Source of the DNA: Ooceraea biroi | Taxonomy: Eukaryota; Arthropoda; Insecta; Hymenoptera; Formicidae | Direction: 5' to 3' | DNA: 64,000 nucleotides | Assembly (NCBI RefSeq): GCF_003672135.1 | Contig: NC_039507.1 | Coordinates: forward strand, 15,554,278 to 15,618,277 | In this document: positions 36,914 through 49,386 of the stretch, piece after piece | Numbering within the stretch: position 1 is the first letter of the stretch | Layout of the letters: every line of letters starts with the position of its first letter | Notes under the pieces: generated by a model | Seen by the model: the letters and a program-made list of their open reading frames with translations, nothing else | Database searches by the model: none | What the model was told of the DNA's origin: nothing | Made by a program: the position numbers and the translations under genes

Positions 36914-39900
36914 TCAGGTCTTGGCCATTAATTGATGCACCGCTAATTGAACGCGCAGTTCCACGCAGGCGTCTTTCTCCTCGATAATACTGCGTATCAA
37001 CGTCGTCATTTTTTTCTGCAACAGAAAGAAGAAGAAGGAGGAACGTGAGTGCACAGCGAGAAGGTGAAGCGCAGCGGAACGTACTTCTAGTAACTGATTC
37101 TCCTTGACTAGCTGTATCATCGCCGTCATTTCAGCCTCGTTGGGGGAGTGTATCCTCTCTTTGGGCTGCTGCTTCTTCTTCTCCGTGCCGCTGCCGCGCT
37201 CCGCCAGCGTCTCCGTCAATCGCTTGATCTCGTTCCTTTCCTGACTGATGCGTGACTTCAGTAACGCCTGCATGTTTAGCAGTTCCTCGTGAATCAGCCT
37301 CTCCCGTAATTTGTCTATGACATCCTCCTCTTCAGGTTCTGCGCGTGAGTTCACGATGTACAGATATTCAACCAACAGTGCCTATTGCGATAATTATTTA
37401 ACGCTCTAATCACGTACCGTTTGCTTTGTCGTTCGGTGTAACGTTTTCAGGTTCGCGTGATTGTGGCGTGACCGCAGCAGGCTCCACGGCATCGACCACG
37501 TCCTTCTCTTGCGGATTTGCGCTCTGTCCGTTCTGCGCGGTGCTCGCGTTCGCGCCCGTCGTGCAGGAACACTTCTCTCTCGCTTCTTCCGTGCTGTGTG
37601 GCTTGCCGTTGTCTTTCTTCACCGATGTTGTAGTAGAATTGACGGTAGACGGTGGTTGAGCGTCGGATCTCGCCTGTCCGGCATCTTCGTCCGCAGTCTT
37701 CGGTTTCTGCGAGATCGACTCTATCGGAACATTATCGGTGGACTTTATTTCCTCGTCTAGACTCTTTTGCGTAGCACCCTCCAATTTTTGGACGGTCTTG
37801 AACTTTCTCTGCGAGGAGAAACGCGATCTCTATTACGTGTTAATTCTACGAGTGCGAGTGGGATGATATCGAGATTCCTAAGGCGTCCTCACGATCGTAC
37901 CTTCAACTGCGTTATCATCCGTTGCACCTCCCACAATTGTTCCTCGCGCGATTTCGTGACGAAACCCGCGTTCATCTGCATGTGAATCTGGGAGAGCAGC
38001 GATTCCTGCTTGGACAGTTCCGCGGCGATACCCTCCACGGAGTCGGGCAGACTGGTGCTACCGGACGACAGCGGCGGCACGTATTTCGTCAGTTGTACGT
38101 TCGGGAATAGGGCCTTGCAGTGGAACAATAAAGCCAACAACAATCTGTGACTCATTTGCAGCACCGGGCTCAACGTCATCGAAATCGTTTGAGCATTCAT
38201 CTTCGTCGTTTTTTCCTACAGCAAAATTGCAAAAATTCGTCGTTACTTTCTTGAGCTCCACTTAATGAATAAGAAATATTTTAAAATTACCACACCATAA
38301 TCCTGAACTTACTCGCGCGGTGACGTGATCCAGGTGCAACGTCACCCACGCCAGGAGGACCCTGTTGCAATCAGGTAACTGCTGCGTCAGTTGCACTAAT
38401 TGCGCCTCCCGTTGCGCGACGTCCTTGGTCGATGCGGCCTGCTCGAAGCGCGATATCGTTTCGCTGTTCTCCAGCACCGGTTCCGGTAGCTCCCTGCATC
38501 AGAAGCGAAATGACAAAAACATTCTCTTTTTCTCGTTTGATCTTGAAAACACAAAGTGAAGAAGATAGAATGCAAACCTAAGGAACAGTATCAACAAGCT
38601 CGTGGCTACCGTGGGTTCGAACTCGGATATGTTCACGGGCTCCCGGTGATTGTAGAGCTTTTTCAAGTTCTGGACCTTTGACTTCACGCCGGGAACTTTG
38701 TACAGACCCTCCACGCTCATGCCATGTTCCTCCACGTAGTCGATGCAGTCCCGTACGACCAGCGGCAGCTCGACGCCGTCGTGGCAGCAGCTCCTCTCGA
38801 CCGCTAAATGAAGACTAACACCGAAAACCGGTTGTTCCTCTGAGAAACGTAATGCACAGATATGAAAGAGGCATCGCTAGAGGGAGCGGCGCGTGTACTC
38901 ATTCCACTTATTACAGATCTCAATCTCACCACCAATATCCAGACCCTCGCTGCTGGCGTGCTTGCCCTTCTTACGGTCCTTCAATTTCTGCTTGGATTTA
39001 TCCTTGTCCTTGTCCTTCCGCTTCTCCTTCTCTATGTCCTTCTCGTCCTTGTCCCTCTTCTTTTTGTCCTTCTCCTTCTCGGCGTCTTTCTCCTTTGCAT
39101 CTTTCTCCCGCGACTTTTCTCGCTTCTCTTTCTTAGACGGGAACTTGAAGGCCTTGGTCTTCTTCGACTTTGAAGGGCTTCTGCGCAACGAGACACACAT
39201 TAGTCCGCGTTACCAGGTAAATCTTTGGGATATTAAAATGATCCACTGTGTGATTTAAGTAATAGATCGATCGTCCTTGTGCGCGTATATTACGAGGACT
39301 CTGACGATGAAGTACACGTTCACCGAGCAAATCAAAGCTAATATCAGCAGCAGTAGCAAATCGTAAACGCTTGAGATCAGCTTGCTTTAAATTTATGAAT
39401 TGAATTTACGAATCAATCTTAAGCTGCGTGAGGTAGTGCGACACCGACGGGGAATCTGGAGCTGCCACGTAACGACGAACGGCCGTCAGGTCTAATTATC
39501 AAGCGGTCGTCAAGACTAAAGCTGCGTTCGTACACCGCTAACAAATGCCAGAAGATATTAATTGCATAATCGCCCTTCTTGTTACTTAGCACATGAAGTA
39601 ACGATATAAGAGGAAGCGACAGAGTAAATGACATTGTGGAACATTGTGCATGAATTACTTGGTCTCCTGATCTTCGTCCGGCGAGCTCTCACCCTCTAGG
39701 GTGGCGTAACCTCTGTCCTTCCTGTCCTTCTTGTCCTTGCGCTTGCCGCCCAGCAGCTCCTTCTTGGAATGCTTGTCGTGACTGCCCTCGTCGCTAACTG
39801 CGATGACAAAAATGTCGTTAACGACATCAGAAATAGCGCGGCCAGACGCGTAGCGGCTAGGCTCTTTGACAGATGCCATAACCTCTCGCGCGCGGCGTCT

Positions 39901-40022
39901 GCCGCATGAAATCTAAGCGCGCCGCGACGTTACGTACAATCGCTCTCATTGCTCTTCCTCGCCGACTCGGACGCGTACAATCCGGGGAATTCCTTCTCGA
40001 CGTCGGGACTCTCAAAGTCCAT
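36914..40022 (-). CDS. Rlip: Ral-binding protein 1 (Rlip/RLIP76), RhoGAP and Ral effector
   Basis: Ral-GTP effector linking Ral to Rho-family GTPases and AP2-mediated endocytosis. Exons: 40022-39938, 39797-39659, 39180-38930, 38839-38578, 38493-38313, 38215-37901, 37808-37418, 37338-37085, 37015-36914; all phases agree, 659 residues (human RALBP1 655). Order: conserved N-terminus MDFESPDVEKEFPGLYASES, GYATLEGESSPDED, a Lys/Asp/Glu-rich segment (about 85-150), RhoGAP domain (about 160-340; VFGVSLHLAVERS, ELPLVVRDCIDYV, RELPEPVL, LLAWVTLHLDHVTAR, MNAQTISMTLSPVLQMSHRL), Ral-binding coiled coil (about 380-415, REEQLWEVQRMITQLKRK), a low-complexity spacer with many Ser, Thr and Pro, and a C-terminal coiled coil ending HQLMAKT. 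Residue 206, in EGLYKVPG, is Lys where active RhoGAPs and human RALBP1 (EGIYRVSG) carry the catalytic Arg finger. The GAP activity may therefore be weak or lost while Ral binding remains. Confidence 0.95.
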
Positions 40023-42189
40023 TTCGCACCTCGATTAACGTGCGTGTTTTGACAGTTGTCTTGTTGATGCGCTCGGCTCGAGTCTGCACGAGAATCTCGA
40101 TAGCCATTCGATTCGATACCTCTCACTCGCGATTAATCGGACTACTATTTAAACGCCGCAGAGAATGACAGAACTGCTTCGGAAATTAAATGCAGAAACA
40201 ATATTTTAGTATATTGATAAATTTTATCTTTTTGTAAACTTGCAGATATGTTTTACTGAGTATATTGCGATATACTGTATAAAGTTTTTCGTATTTTTAG
40301 TTATGCGACATTAAAAGATATGTACAACGTGATAACATTAAAGATTTATTTAATTTATCGATTTGAATGTCGATTACATTTGATTCGCGCTTCTTTGGAG
40401 CTTTGCGAAACTTTGTTAACTTCTCTGCGTGGTATAAGTGTAAAATGCATGCTTCACACACGGGAATCTTTCGTAATTACTTATGTAGGTCACACGAACT
40501 GGTTCTGTGCGATTTTACGTTGACCCCGCGCGCGCACGTCTTCGGTATTTTCGTTATGTTTACCGCACCTTAATCGATTATTTAATCTATCCGATTATCA
40601 TCGGATTTTCTAAATATGAATAATCAATGAGCGATATTTAAGTTTCGAATTTTAGCAGAAATTTCTGTTACGTAATCAATTTTAATTTATTTCCGAAGAA
40701 ATTCATAATAATAATTACTACAAGTTCTACTATAATAACAATTTAAGTTTACATAATAAATTTTTACTTAAACAAATGATTCAAAACCGCAAGTCTCAAA
40801 AATACCGAATTTCACACTCCAGAGCGCGTGTAAATGCGTACAAAATATGAAGTTTGTTTCAGAATTAAATTACGACTGTATCGATATATCTTGTTTTGTT
40901 GTTAACCAGTTCACGCGTTCACACATTAAAAGCGTCGCACACGCATGCATCTTTACAAATTATATTAATTGGTAGCGTAAAGAAGAAATCGCGTCAACTT
41001 GTGATCGCGTGAAATTGTGTCAACAAGCACAAGTCGTTGTAATTGCGATGATACACGCTATTTTTACAGGAATGTCTCCAGCAAGTCTTATGCAAGTGAT
41101 CGGCCTTGCCGCTGTTTTCTTTCACTCAATTTTGGTCGAGTGATGTAGATAACCGTGATGTAATTTGATTTCAGTATACAAGCAACTTTCACGAGATAAA
41201 GACGAATCTTCCGATCAATCGCCAATACAATTCAGTAGAGATCTAGAAAATACAAAAGAAAGAAACCGAAGAAATTCAGTGGGCATTTTTCTGAAGCATC
41301 AGAAAGAGAGTGAGATTTTAATTTAGAGATCGATTTGAATCGTTGTGACAAAGAGTTCGATGAACCCGATTACGAACGTTTCAAATCGATACGTGAATTC
41401 GGGCACCTTCGCAAGAAAGGTACGATCGTCCAGTGGCACAGACTGATGCTTTGCGTCAGTGATTAGTATTCGCTTCGCGATCTTCATGTGATTCGCGTGA
41501 TGCAGCCGTGACCGTAAAAAGGACTTTGATTGATGTGATCTCGGTTGCTATTCTGCATCACTGTGCAATTCTAAAAACAACATTGCAACCGATTGTTGAG
41601 GTATTTTGAGGAACGAGATGCAACGAAGTGCAGTCAGCACAGAAGCGCGTCGCGTGCTGCTGGTATAATCGTCGTCGTCGTCGCAATTCTGCTGTCACGT
41701 TTAGTGAAGAATCGTGATCATGCGAGGAGATGTAGATCGCATTTAAGATATTTTACGATTTAAATGTGTGATTACCGTACGTGAAATCCTAAAGTATTGA
41801 GTAACTATGTGAGTTTATGAGAATCAACAAACTTGTGACCACCGCAAACTGTATTAAAATCATAATCATGATCCTATAATATTACAGGATCATGATTACA
41901 TTTAAGTTACAGTTAAGTAGGCCTCTGAAAAGTAACATACAAGTATCCAAGTTGCCAGAAGATCCCCGAATCAAGACTTAAAGAACGTAATCTCAAGAAT
42001 CTGCCTTGATCTACTTAATGTGAAGGTCTTGCTGCAGAGATTAGATCAAGAAAAACGTTGCGTGAGCCTGACGGAACGCAAAGGCGTGTTCCACCGCACC
42101 GTAAGAGAACAGAATCGCGTAATCCCTCAAAAAAAAAAAACATATCCGCGAGTAATTGTTAACATAGGAACGCGAGAATCCAGTACGCA
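40023..42189. other. intergenic between divergent Rlip and GMC oxidoreductase
   Basis: About 2.2 kb upstream of both genes (Rlip minus, GMC plus). CpG-moderate beside Rlip, AT-rich in the middle. The last 700 bases may contain untranslated 5' exons of the GMC gene; a perfect inverted pair of about 19 bases (ATAATCATGATCCTATAATATTACAGGATCATGATTA region, 41862-41900) forms a hairpin there. An A12 run lies at 42129-42140. No gene is recognised. Confidence 0.55.
41862..41900. repeat. perfect hairpin-forming inverted repeat
   Basis: ATCATGATCCTATAATATTA followed by CAGGATCATGAT: the arms ATCATGATCCT and AGGATCATGAT are exact complements around a short AT loop. It lies about 300 bases upstream of the GMC start. 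Function unknown. Confidence 0.6.
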
Positions 42190-45100
42190 ATGCTGCAGTC
42201 TTGTCTGACGGTCTTGCTGTTGAGCTACGCCAGTAGCATCCTGTCGCCGGCTGTCCTGGAGACGGTGTATCACTTCCTCTCGGGGTTCCCGTCGAGTGAT
42301 CAACCGCAGGAAGATGACGCGATATCCGGGCAATATGACTTTATCGTGATCGGCGCTGGTGCGGCCGGATCGGTGTTAGCGAACCGGCTGACCGAGAATC
42401 GCGATTGGAACGTCCTGCTGCTCGAGCAAGGCACAGATGAGATCTTTCTCACGGATATCCCGGTTATGGCACCAATCCTGCACGTTACCGACTATGCGCG
42501 GGTCTACAAGAGCGAGCCGCGGCCTCAGGACGCGAGCGGTCACGGTGGATACTGCCTGTCGATGATCGATGGCCGTTGTAACATTGTATCTGGCAAAGCA
42601 GTCGGCGGCACCTCGGTGGTGAACTTTATGATCTACTCCAGGGGAGCGCCGGCTGACTATGACGGCTGGCAGGCACTGGGAAATCCCGGTTGGGGCTACG
42701 CGGATGTGCTGCCTTACTTCATCAAGTCGGAGAGATGCAGGCTGATCGACAGAGATGCCAGGTATGCGATGAAATAATAATAAATTTTCGTGCAGTTGTT
42801 TGTTGACTGTAGAACCCAAAACAGCTGCAAAAAATGAATTTACGATTGAGGAGAATAATTATTGCGATTGTGATAAAATAAGAAATATTTCTTATTTCTA
42901 GCATTTCTACTATTTCCTCGAAGTTTTAATAAAAATATTAAAATTGTTGTTAGGATGAAAAATGTTTGAGATTTTCATTTGATCATACAAAATACATTTT
43001 CTTTCATAGCTTACCTTGTTTTTAATTCCATTCTTCAGGTATCATGGATATAATGGATATCTTGATGTCACTACTCCTACTTATGCTACTCCCCTGAGAG
43101 AATGTTTCTTGAAGGCTGGTCAGGAACTCGGTTACGATCTGGTAGATTACAACAGCGATAAAGTCATAGGCTTCTCGACCGTGCAAGCGAATCTGCGAAA
43201 CGGCCGTCGAGTTAGCGCCAGCAAAGCTTTCCTCAGGCCGATTCGCGATAGAGCGAATTTTTATTTGTCCAAACTCTCGACAGTGACGAAAATCGTGATC
43301 AATCCGAGAACGAAGGCGATCGCGGGCGTTCAATTCGTTAAGAACCACAAAACGTATTTCGTTTCTGCAACCAAGGAAGTAATACTTTGCGCAGGTACAC
43401 ATTCGAGATTCACATCATGAAGAAAAGAGCAATATATATTTTTTACATCCCACAAAAAGACAAGGACAAATTTAAAAAATTTCGAGTAACATATTAATTT
43501 AGAAATATCTAATTTGCAAAAATTTCATTTTAAATAACACAAGAAATTTATAAATCTGCGACTGCGTATGTAAAATTAAATTAGTTTGTTATTCATATTT
43601 TTATAAGAATAGAGATTATGATCGATTCTTTCTGATTTCTTGTCCGTTGCGCTTACACACAGGTACTTTTGGCTCAGCACAGTTACTGATGCTATCCGGG
43701 ATAGGACCTAAGGATCACTTGACATCTTTGGGTATTCGCGTAATCGAGGACCTTCCGGTAGGATTCAATCTGCAGGATCACGTGACCATGTCAGCTTTGA
43801 CATTTCTAGTCAACGAGAGCGTGACTCTCATCGAATCGCGTGTAGGTTCTAATCCAGCCAATTTCTTTGACTACTTGACGCAAGGAACGGGTCCGCTGAC
43901 GTTGCCCGGCGGTGCTGAAGCGTTAGCGTTTATTAATACTAATAGCTTAAAGACAAGACAGGAAGACCAGAAATTAAAGTTTAAGTACATTCGATCTGTA
44001 AATGTGCCGAGAAACAACGAGCAGCGTAGTAAGCATCATCATTATTTTAAAAATTTTCAATTTTTCTATCGTATATGACACACAACTAAAATAATTATTG
44101 CAAGAGCAACATTTTTCAAAATAAATCAACGAACAAATCGAGAAATTAATTTTCATTACCTAAAAAAAAGAAAATATCGGTTACTTCATCTCTTCTCTCA
44201 AAAACGATTTTTTAAATTATTTTTATTATATATATTATATATATAATTATTTTATATAGAATAATTTTTACTTCTTTTGATTTGTAAATGTGATCTTAAA
44301 ATTCAGTTAACTTGGACGATGCTGCAATTTCATAACGATTTATGTCTCGCAGCTCGAATTGCTCCTAATATAACTTCCATCATCATCAATCGTGACTTCT
44401 TCAAGATGTATTCTCACACCAATGTGAACGAGCTGTTAACACAAGACGATCATCCGGACGTCGAACTGGTGCTGGGTGCAAGCTCGTTAACTGGCGATAT
44501 CTCCGGAAGCTATCGCGGCCTGCTCGGATTAACCGAGGAGTTTTACAAGGAAGTTTACGGCCGCTACGAAGGCGTCGACGCTTTCACGATAGTACCTATT
44601 CTTTTGCGACCCAAGAGTCGCGGCAGGCTCACCCTGAGAAGTTCCAGTCCATCGGATTGGCCGATCGTCGACATCAATTATTACGATCACGAGGATGATC
44701 TGAATACGATGGTGCGAGCTATAAAAATGGTAACAGTCTCTTTACATTGATATATTTGACAATAGATTCTCTCACTTTACATCTACATCACGTCTTAGTC
44801 TTCATTTCGCTTATATTAATTATATTTCTGATAAATAATTCTCTTCCTATTTTGTCCAGTTTTAATTACTCTCTTTTTTATTGTACAATTTGGACAGGCG
44901 GTTAAAGTAGCATCCACCAGCGCATTTAAGCGTTTCAACGCCACGCTGTTGCCGGTGCAGTTTCCGGGATGCAAGCACGTCACCTTCAAGAGTGACCCAT
45001 ACTGGGCATGTGTCGCGCGCCACGTGACCACGACCGTAGGTCACTACGTGGGCACGTGCAAGATGGGCACGCGGAGGAATTCGGGCGTGGTGGACCATAA

Positions 45101-45251
45101 GTTACGGGTGCACGGAGTCGACGGACTCAGGGTCGTGGACGCCAGCGTGATGCCCACCATAATCGCCGGCCACACGAACGCAGCCGCGTACATGATCGCC
45201 GAGAGAGCCGGCGACATGATCAAGGAGGACTGGCGTGGTACTCTCGCTTAG
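42190..45251 (+). CDS. secreted GMC-family oxidoreductase (glucose dehydrogenase-like)
   Basis: FAD-dependent glucose-methanol-choline oxidoreductase; in insects this family expanded into many paralogues with roles in cuticle, immunity and ecdysteroid or defensive chemistry. The substrate here is unknown. Exons: 42190-42761, 43039-43394, 43663-44028, 44353-44729, 44898-45251; phases close to 674 residues. Signal peptide about 1-18 (MLQSCLTVLLLSYAS); Rossmann FAD site YDFIVIGAGAAGS at 49-61; first GMC signature GGTSVVNFMIYSRG at 139-152; second signature GTFGSAQLLMLSGIG at 310-324; C-terminal catalytic block HYVGTCKMG with His606, LRVVDASVMPTI, and GHTNAAAYMIAERAGDMIKEDW with Asn651. The His/Asn pair is kept, so an active enzyme is likely. 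The join of exons 3 and 4 adds roughly 50 residues compared with the usual insect form (after ALAFINTN, before HPDVELVLGASS), so that junction is less certain. Confidence 0.92.
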
Positions 45252-45889
45252 TGATACACGCGGGAAGCAAATCACTGTAAAACGTGGGAAGCGAGGAAGT
45301 GGACGTTTTGTCGTGAAATGTGGGAGGTACGGTGAAAGCACGAAGACTGTGACAAAATAAGAAAACGCTTCTTTAGGGGTCCGGGTAAGTAATGATAGAG
45401 CTTGAGAAAAAGTGTCGTGATGAGATAATATATGTAAATGTGATTTAAGATAGGATGGACTGTCTTATTGTTTTCGAAGTAGAAGATAATTATGTATAAT
45501 AGACACGCTACGTGATTTACGCGCAGAGATTGAATGACTATTTCACGTGTATCCTAGTCAATGACTGATGATATTAGACAGATAGTCAGGAATAAAACGA
45601 TGTCATTATCGTCGTTAATGATTTAACAGATCTGCTACTTCATTAACGTTGGAAGAAGCGCTGTTTTTCTTTGGCTGCTTATAGTTGCTAATTTAAAAGT
45701 AACAAATTTACACTATTAATTATAATTAAATTAGTCAAGCGCAATTTAAATAAATATGATTATACACACGCATATTTAAGCTAGATAAATTATTAAAACT
45801 AAAACTGACCAATATTTAAATATTCGATATTAATAAATCGGTGGAACTATAGACTCTGGAAAATATCTCGAACACAAATTGTTACTTCT
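45252..45889. other. convergent 3' region between GMC gene and EB gene A
   Basis: The GMC 3' UTR runs to an AATAAA at 45591-45596. The rest is AT-rich and should include the 3' UTR of EB gene A on the other strand. No clear minus-strand AATAAA was found. Confidence 0.6.
45591..45596 (+). terminator. poly(A) signal of the GMC oxidoreductase
   Basis: AATAAA 340 bases after the stop, in GGAATAAAACG. Confidence 0.5.
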
Positions 45890-48800
45890 TTAGAACACAA
45901 GAAATTCTGCGATAAGAACGATAAGAAGTATTCCATACGCTTGCCATCTCGTTGCACCTATAAAAATAAAAAAACAAAAAATTTAATTTATAATTAGCTC
46001 TGATAAAATTGATAATTGAATTAACATGTCTAAAACTATAAAATAATTTTCAAGATATTAAATCATTAAAAATGCGTTTGGCGAAATTTTTAATATTATT
46101 TTATGTTAAATTACTTAAAAAAAATTATATCATCGTAATAAATAGCTTTTTACCATTATCACTGAACTGAATGCAATCTTGTAGTTCTTCCATCAACGTA
46201 TAACCTTCGGTACAGGTGCAGAAGCCTGCAAGTAAATAAAAAAAAATGTATTCAACGTTATCGAATAACGAACCGCAGTATTGCACTTATCGGAGTGTCT
46301 AACAAGTAGTTCTGTACCATTTACGCAGTCCACCTTCGATTTCCAGTTTGAATTGGAGTCCTTGTAACTTGGAGTAATGCAATGATGGTGAGTCTCACAG
46401 TGGCCGCCCAGTTCTGCAACATGCAGTTCATCAGCGTCACTATACATACGTACATCAATCTAAACGAATTAAAGTCAAAGTTGGAATTTTTCCCGTACAT
46501 TTTCCTCAACATTTTTCATTAAATGCGACAATCTTCCATCATTTTTATTATAAAATTTGAAATATTGTGTCCGAGATGATCGGTCAGATTTTTAGTAAGT
46601 ATGCAAATGGGTGCGAGTATACTTGCCGACATCAACAAAGCATCTACGGCCACGTTTGTGAGAACCGGCGACGCAGTCGCACGTATTGTTCGCGCCACAC
46701 TGGCTGTGCTTCAAGAACAATTGACATTGCGACTGCTGCTCGCACTTCTCGCCGATCCACGAAGCAGCTTTCCGACACCGCTGACCGCTCTCGGCTAACA
46801 CGTAGTCCACTTTGCAGTCACATTTGTTCTGCATGCACTTCGAGTTCTCCACGATGCACTCGTCGTCGCTGTCGCAATGTTCGCCCAACTCTAAAAGACG
46901 GCATCACATATTAGACAATATTTCTTCAGATAATTACCTTGAGAAATGTTTGTACATTTTTATATCGTATTTTATTAAAAACAAGAAAGTTAATTAGCAC
47001 AAAGAATATTAGTTACTTCGATAAATTTCAGAGATATTATGATGTGTTATTTACAGTGCTTAATAATTATAAAATAAATTCTGAAAAAGAATAGAACATG
47101 CAACACAAGAGCAGGTGCGATTGTTGAGACTTAAAAAAATGAAGGTATCTATCGCACATAATATTTTATAGTGTTTATTGATTATTGTAATACACTTACT
47201 GGCGCTCAGCACACAACCGGTATTATCGGGATTCGCGTGATGACGCAGACCACACGTGCAGAAACCGTAATCACAGAAGGTATTTTCGATGTAGCAATTG
47301 CGATGCGAACGGCAACGTTTGCCCAAACCTTCAATTCAAGACCAAGGTATTTATTACAATTACGAATAATTGTGCATATCCTATAATCATATGACATGTC
47401 TATTAAAATTTGTGCGGTCTACATTTCGTTGCAAAACATAAAAGTAGACGCGTGGCCAATTTGTGCGTAATCACTGCAAACCTAAGTGTGTTACGTAATG
47501 CATTTTATCTATTTAATTTGAATATATCGCATTTATTTGTGTTATTTCAAGACGTATAAATTGAGTAGTGATACAAGAACACTTTACATGAGTAGAAATG
47601 ACGCTTTTCGGTCCGCAGTAATGGAAGTAAGACGTTAACGATAGTGGACGAGCCGCGTTATTTCGAATAATCTCATCCATAATTTCTCGTCCACGCGTGG
47701 AATACGCAGCATCGTAACGAACTTTCTATCGTATTTCCCCTCGTTATCGTGCATTATCTCGAGATATTTATATTTCCCATAAATATGCGTAATGAATGGG
47801 GAGAGGCCGGCCTGGGATACTTCCCAGGAAAGTTGCAACACTCACCAACGGATTCGTAACACCTCCCGTCCGTGAAGTGAGAATCGTGGGCGCATTGACA
47901 AGTGCCTTCTCGACATTCCGATTGTGATGTAAATGTGAACTCACACTGGATATCTTCCTCGCAGGGATCGCCGATGGCGGTGGCCACTGTCGAAACAACG
48001 TTTCTCCGTGAGTATCTTCCGTCCAAATCTCTATCTTTGTTTTATCTAGACTCTTGTTTTACACATCACGTTATAACTTTAAATAATTCTCTTATGCACG
48101 CCTTTTCAGATTAATATGTAATATTTAAATAATATTAGTAAAAAGAGATGTATGTAGTAAAAAAAAAGTATTATCAACAATTTAAGATAATAAATGAGCT
48201 TTGCGAAATTTTAAGTACAAATAATAAATAAGCATCGAAAGAGCACTTTTAACACGATATGACACGTTTGCAGTTAATGTGATTCTGATAATCCGAATCT
48301 GAAACTTTCAAAGCTATCTTTATTTTTCTTAATTTAATTAGGCCTTAATTGCTGGTGAGCGCGATCGTGTCGAGGGGGCAGTATCTATAAAAACGGATTT
48401 ACGCCGTCCTGACTCATTCATAGAAACGATTCGTGATCTCTGTCGGCTCAACGGGCACGACGAGCGACACGCTCCAGGTGAGACGGGATCGTGAGAAAGG
48501 AACGGATAGGAACAGGGATGAACGCTGGTATCTTCGCTGAATCTCGTTTCTCAGGTCGTTGACATCGCCCCCCAATATTCAAGCGACTAGACAGAAATTT
48601 CACGGTTTACACTTAATTAGTTATCTCGAAATATCTCATCAAGTACCTCTTAGACACTTGTAGTTGTTGTTGTCCGTGATGAACGCGATGTAATTTTCCT
48701 TGCACGAGCAGGTCCGCTGGTTCTGGCAATACGCGTTCGCGATGCAGTCGACGTCGTAGTGGCACAGCGAGAAGGTTTCTGAAACGACATTCGTCTTCTT

Positions 48801-49386
48801 ATTTGCGGTCGAATATTTACCGGAGATTATTTAGAAAGAATCAATCAAGCTTCAAGACGTGATCATCTTTGATGTGATTGAAATGCAGCATGTAGACATC
48901 TTACTCATATTATTAATTCGCAACAAAATTTCTTGTAACGATCGTCGCGTCCGATTGCAATATCAGACTGAAAATGTTGGATCGAAAGAGGAAATGAGGA
49001 AGATATCCGAGCGGACGAAGCGATTGATTTCACGTATTCACCGGTCAATTTACCGTGACGTAATGACGTAATAATCGATTGAATGTGCATCTCCATGAAG
49101 GATGCACGGGAGAAGAATCAAGCGACGTGTTCCGGTACGGCGTGCTCATTGTTAATTCGCGATCGTGCAATCCGAGGTCCGCGAAATTGTGCAGCCGCGC
49201 TGTTTCATCCAGACTTGGCGATTATTTGATTTGCTTACTGTTACTGCGATTGCTATTACTGCGATCGTTGCATCGCGACGGATCCCCGTGGTTGCTGTTG
49301 CTGGCGTAGCTGATCGTCGCGCAGACGGTAACGGGTACGAGGACGAGGAGCCCCGTGAAGCCGCATACCGTCCACGTTTTCGTCAT
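45890..49386 (-). CDS. EB-module cysteine-rich secreted protein A
   Basis: Secreted or surface protein of repeated small disulfide modules of the EB type (Cys-rich repeats common in nematodes and insects). Molecular role unknown. Exons: 49386-49239, 48778-48647, 47986-47846, 47328-47200, 46890-46627, 46413-46318, 46225-46154, 45957-45890; 349 residues, and every intron is phase 1. Residues 1-24 are a signal peptide (MTKTWTVCGFTGLLVLVPVTVC), followed by a Ser/Asn/Arg-rich stretch and then one module per exon at 50-93, 94-140 and 141-183. Residues 184-271 hold two modules in one exon; 272-327 are a split module. The recurring pattern is Cys-x5-Cys-x5-6-Cys-x4-Cys-x-Cys, for example CHYDVDCIANAYCQNQRTCSC. 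The last exon encodes a hydrophobic tail (ILLIVLIAEFLVF) ending at the stop, as in GPI-anchored or single-pass proteins. The intron after VDV uses a GC donor (46626-46625). Similar ant proteins are catalogued as prion-like-(Q/N-rich) domain-bearing protein 25. Confidence 0.88.

Noticed and set aside
38930..39200. Lys/Glu/Asp-rich repeat as a separate low-complexity gene
   Set aside because: It joins in phase to neighbouring Rlip exons on both sides and corresponds to the basic segment present in RALBP1 homologues.
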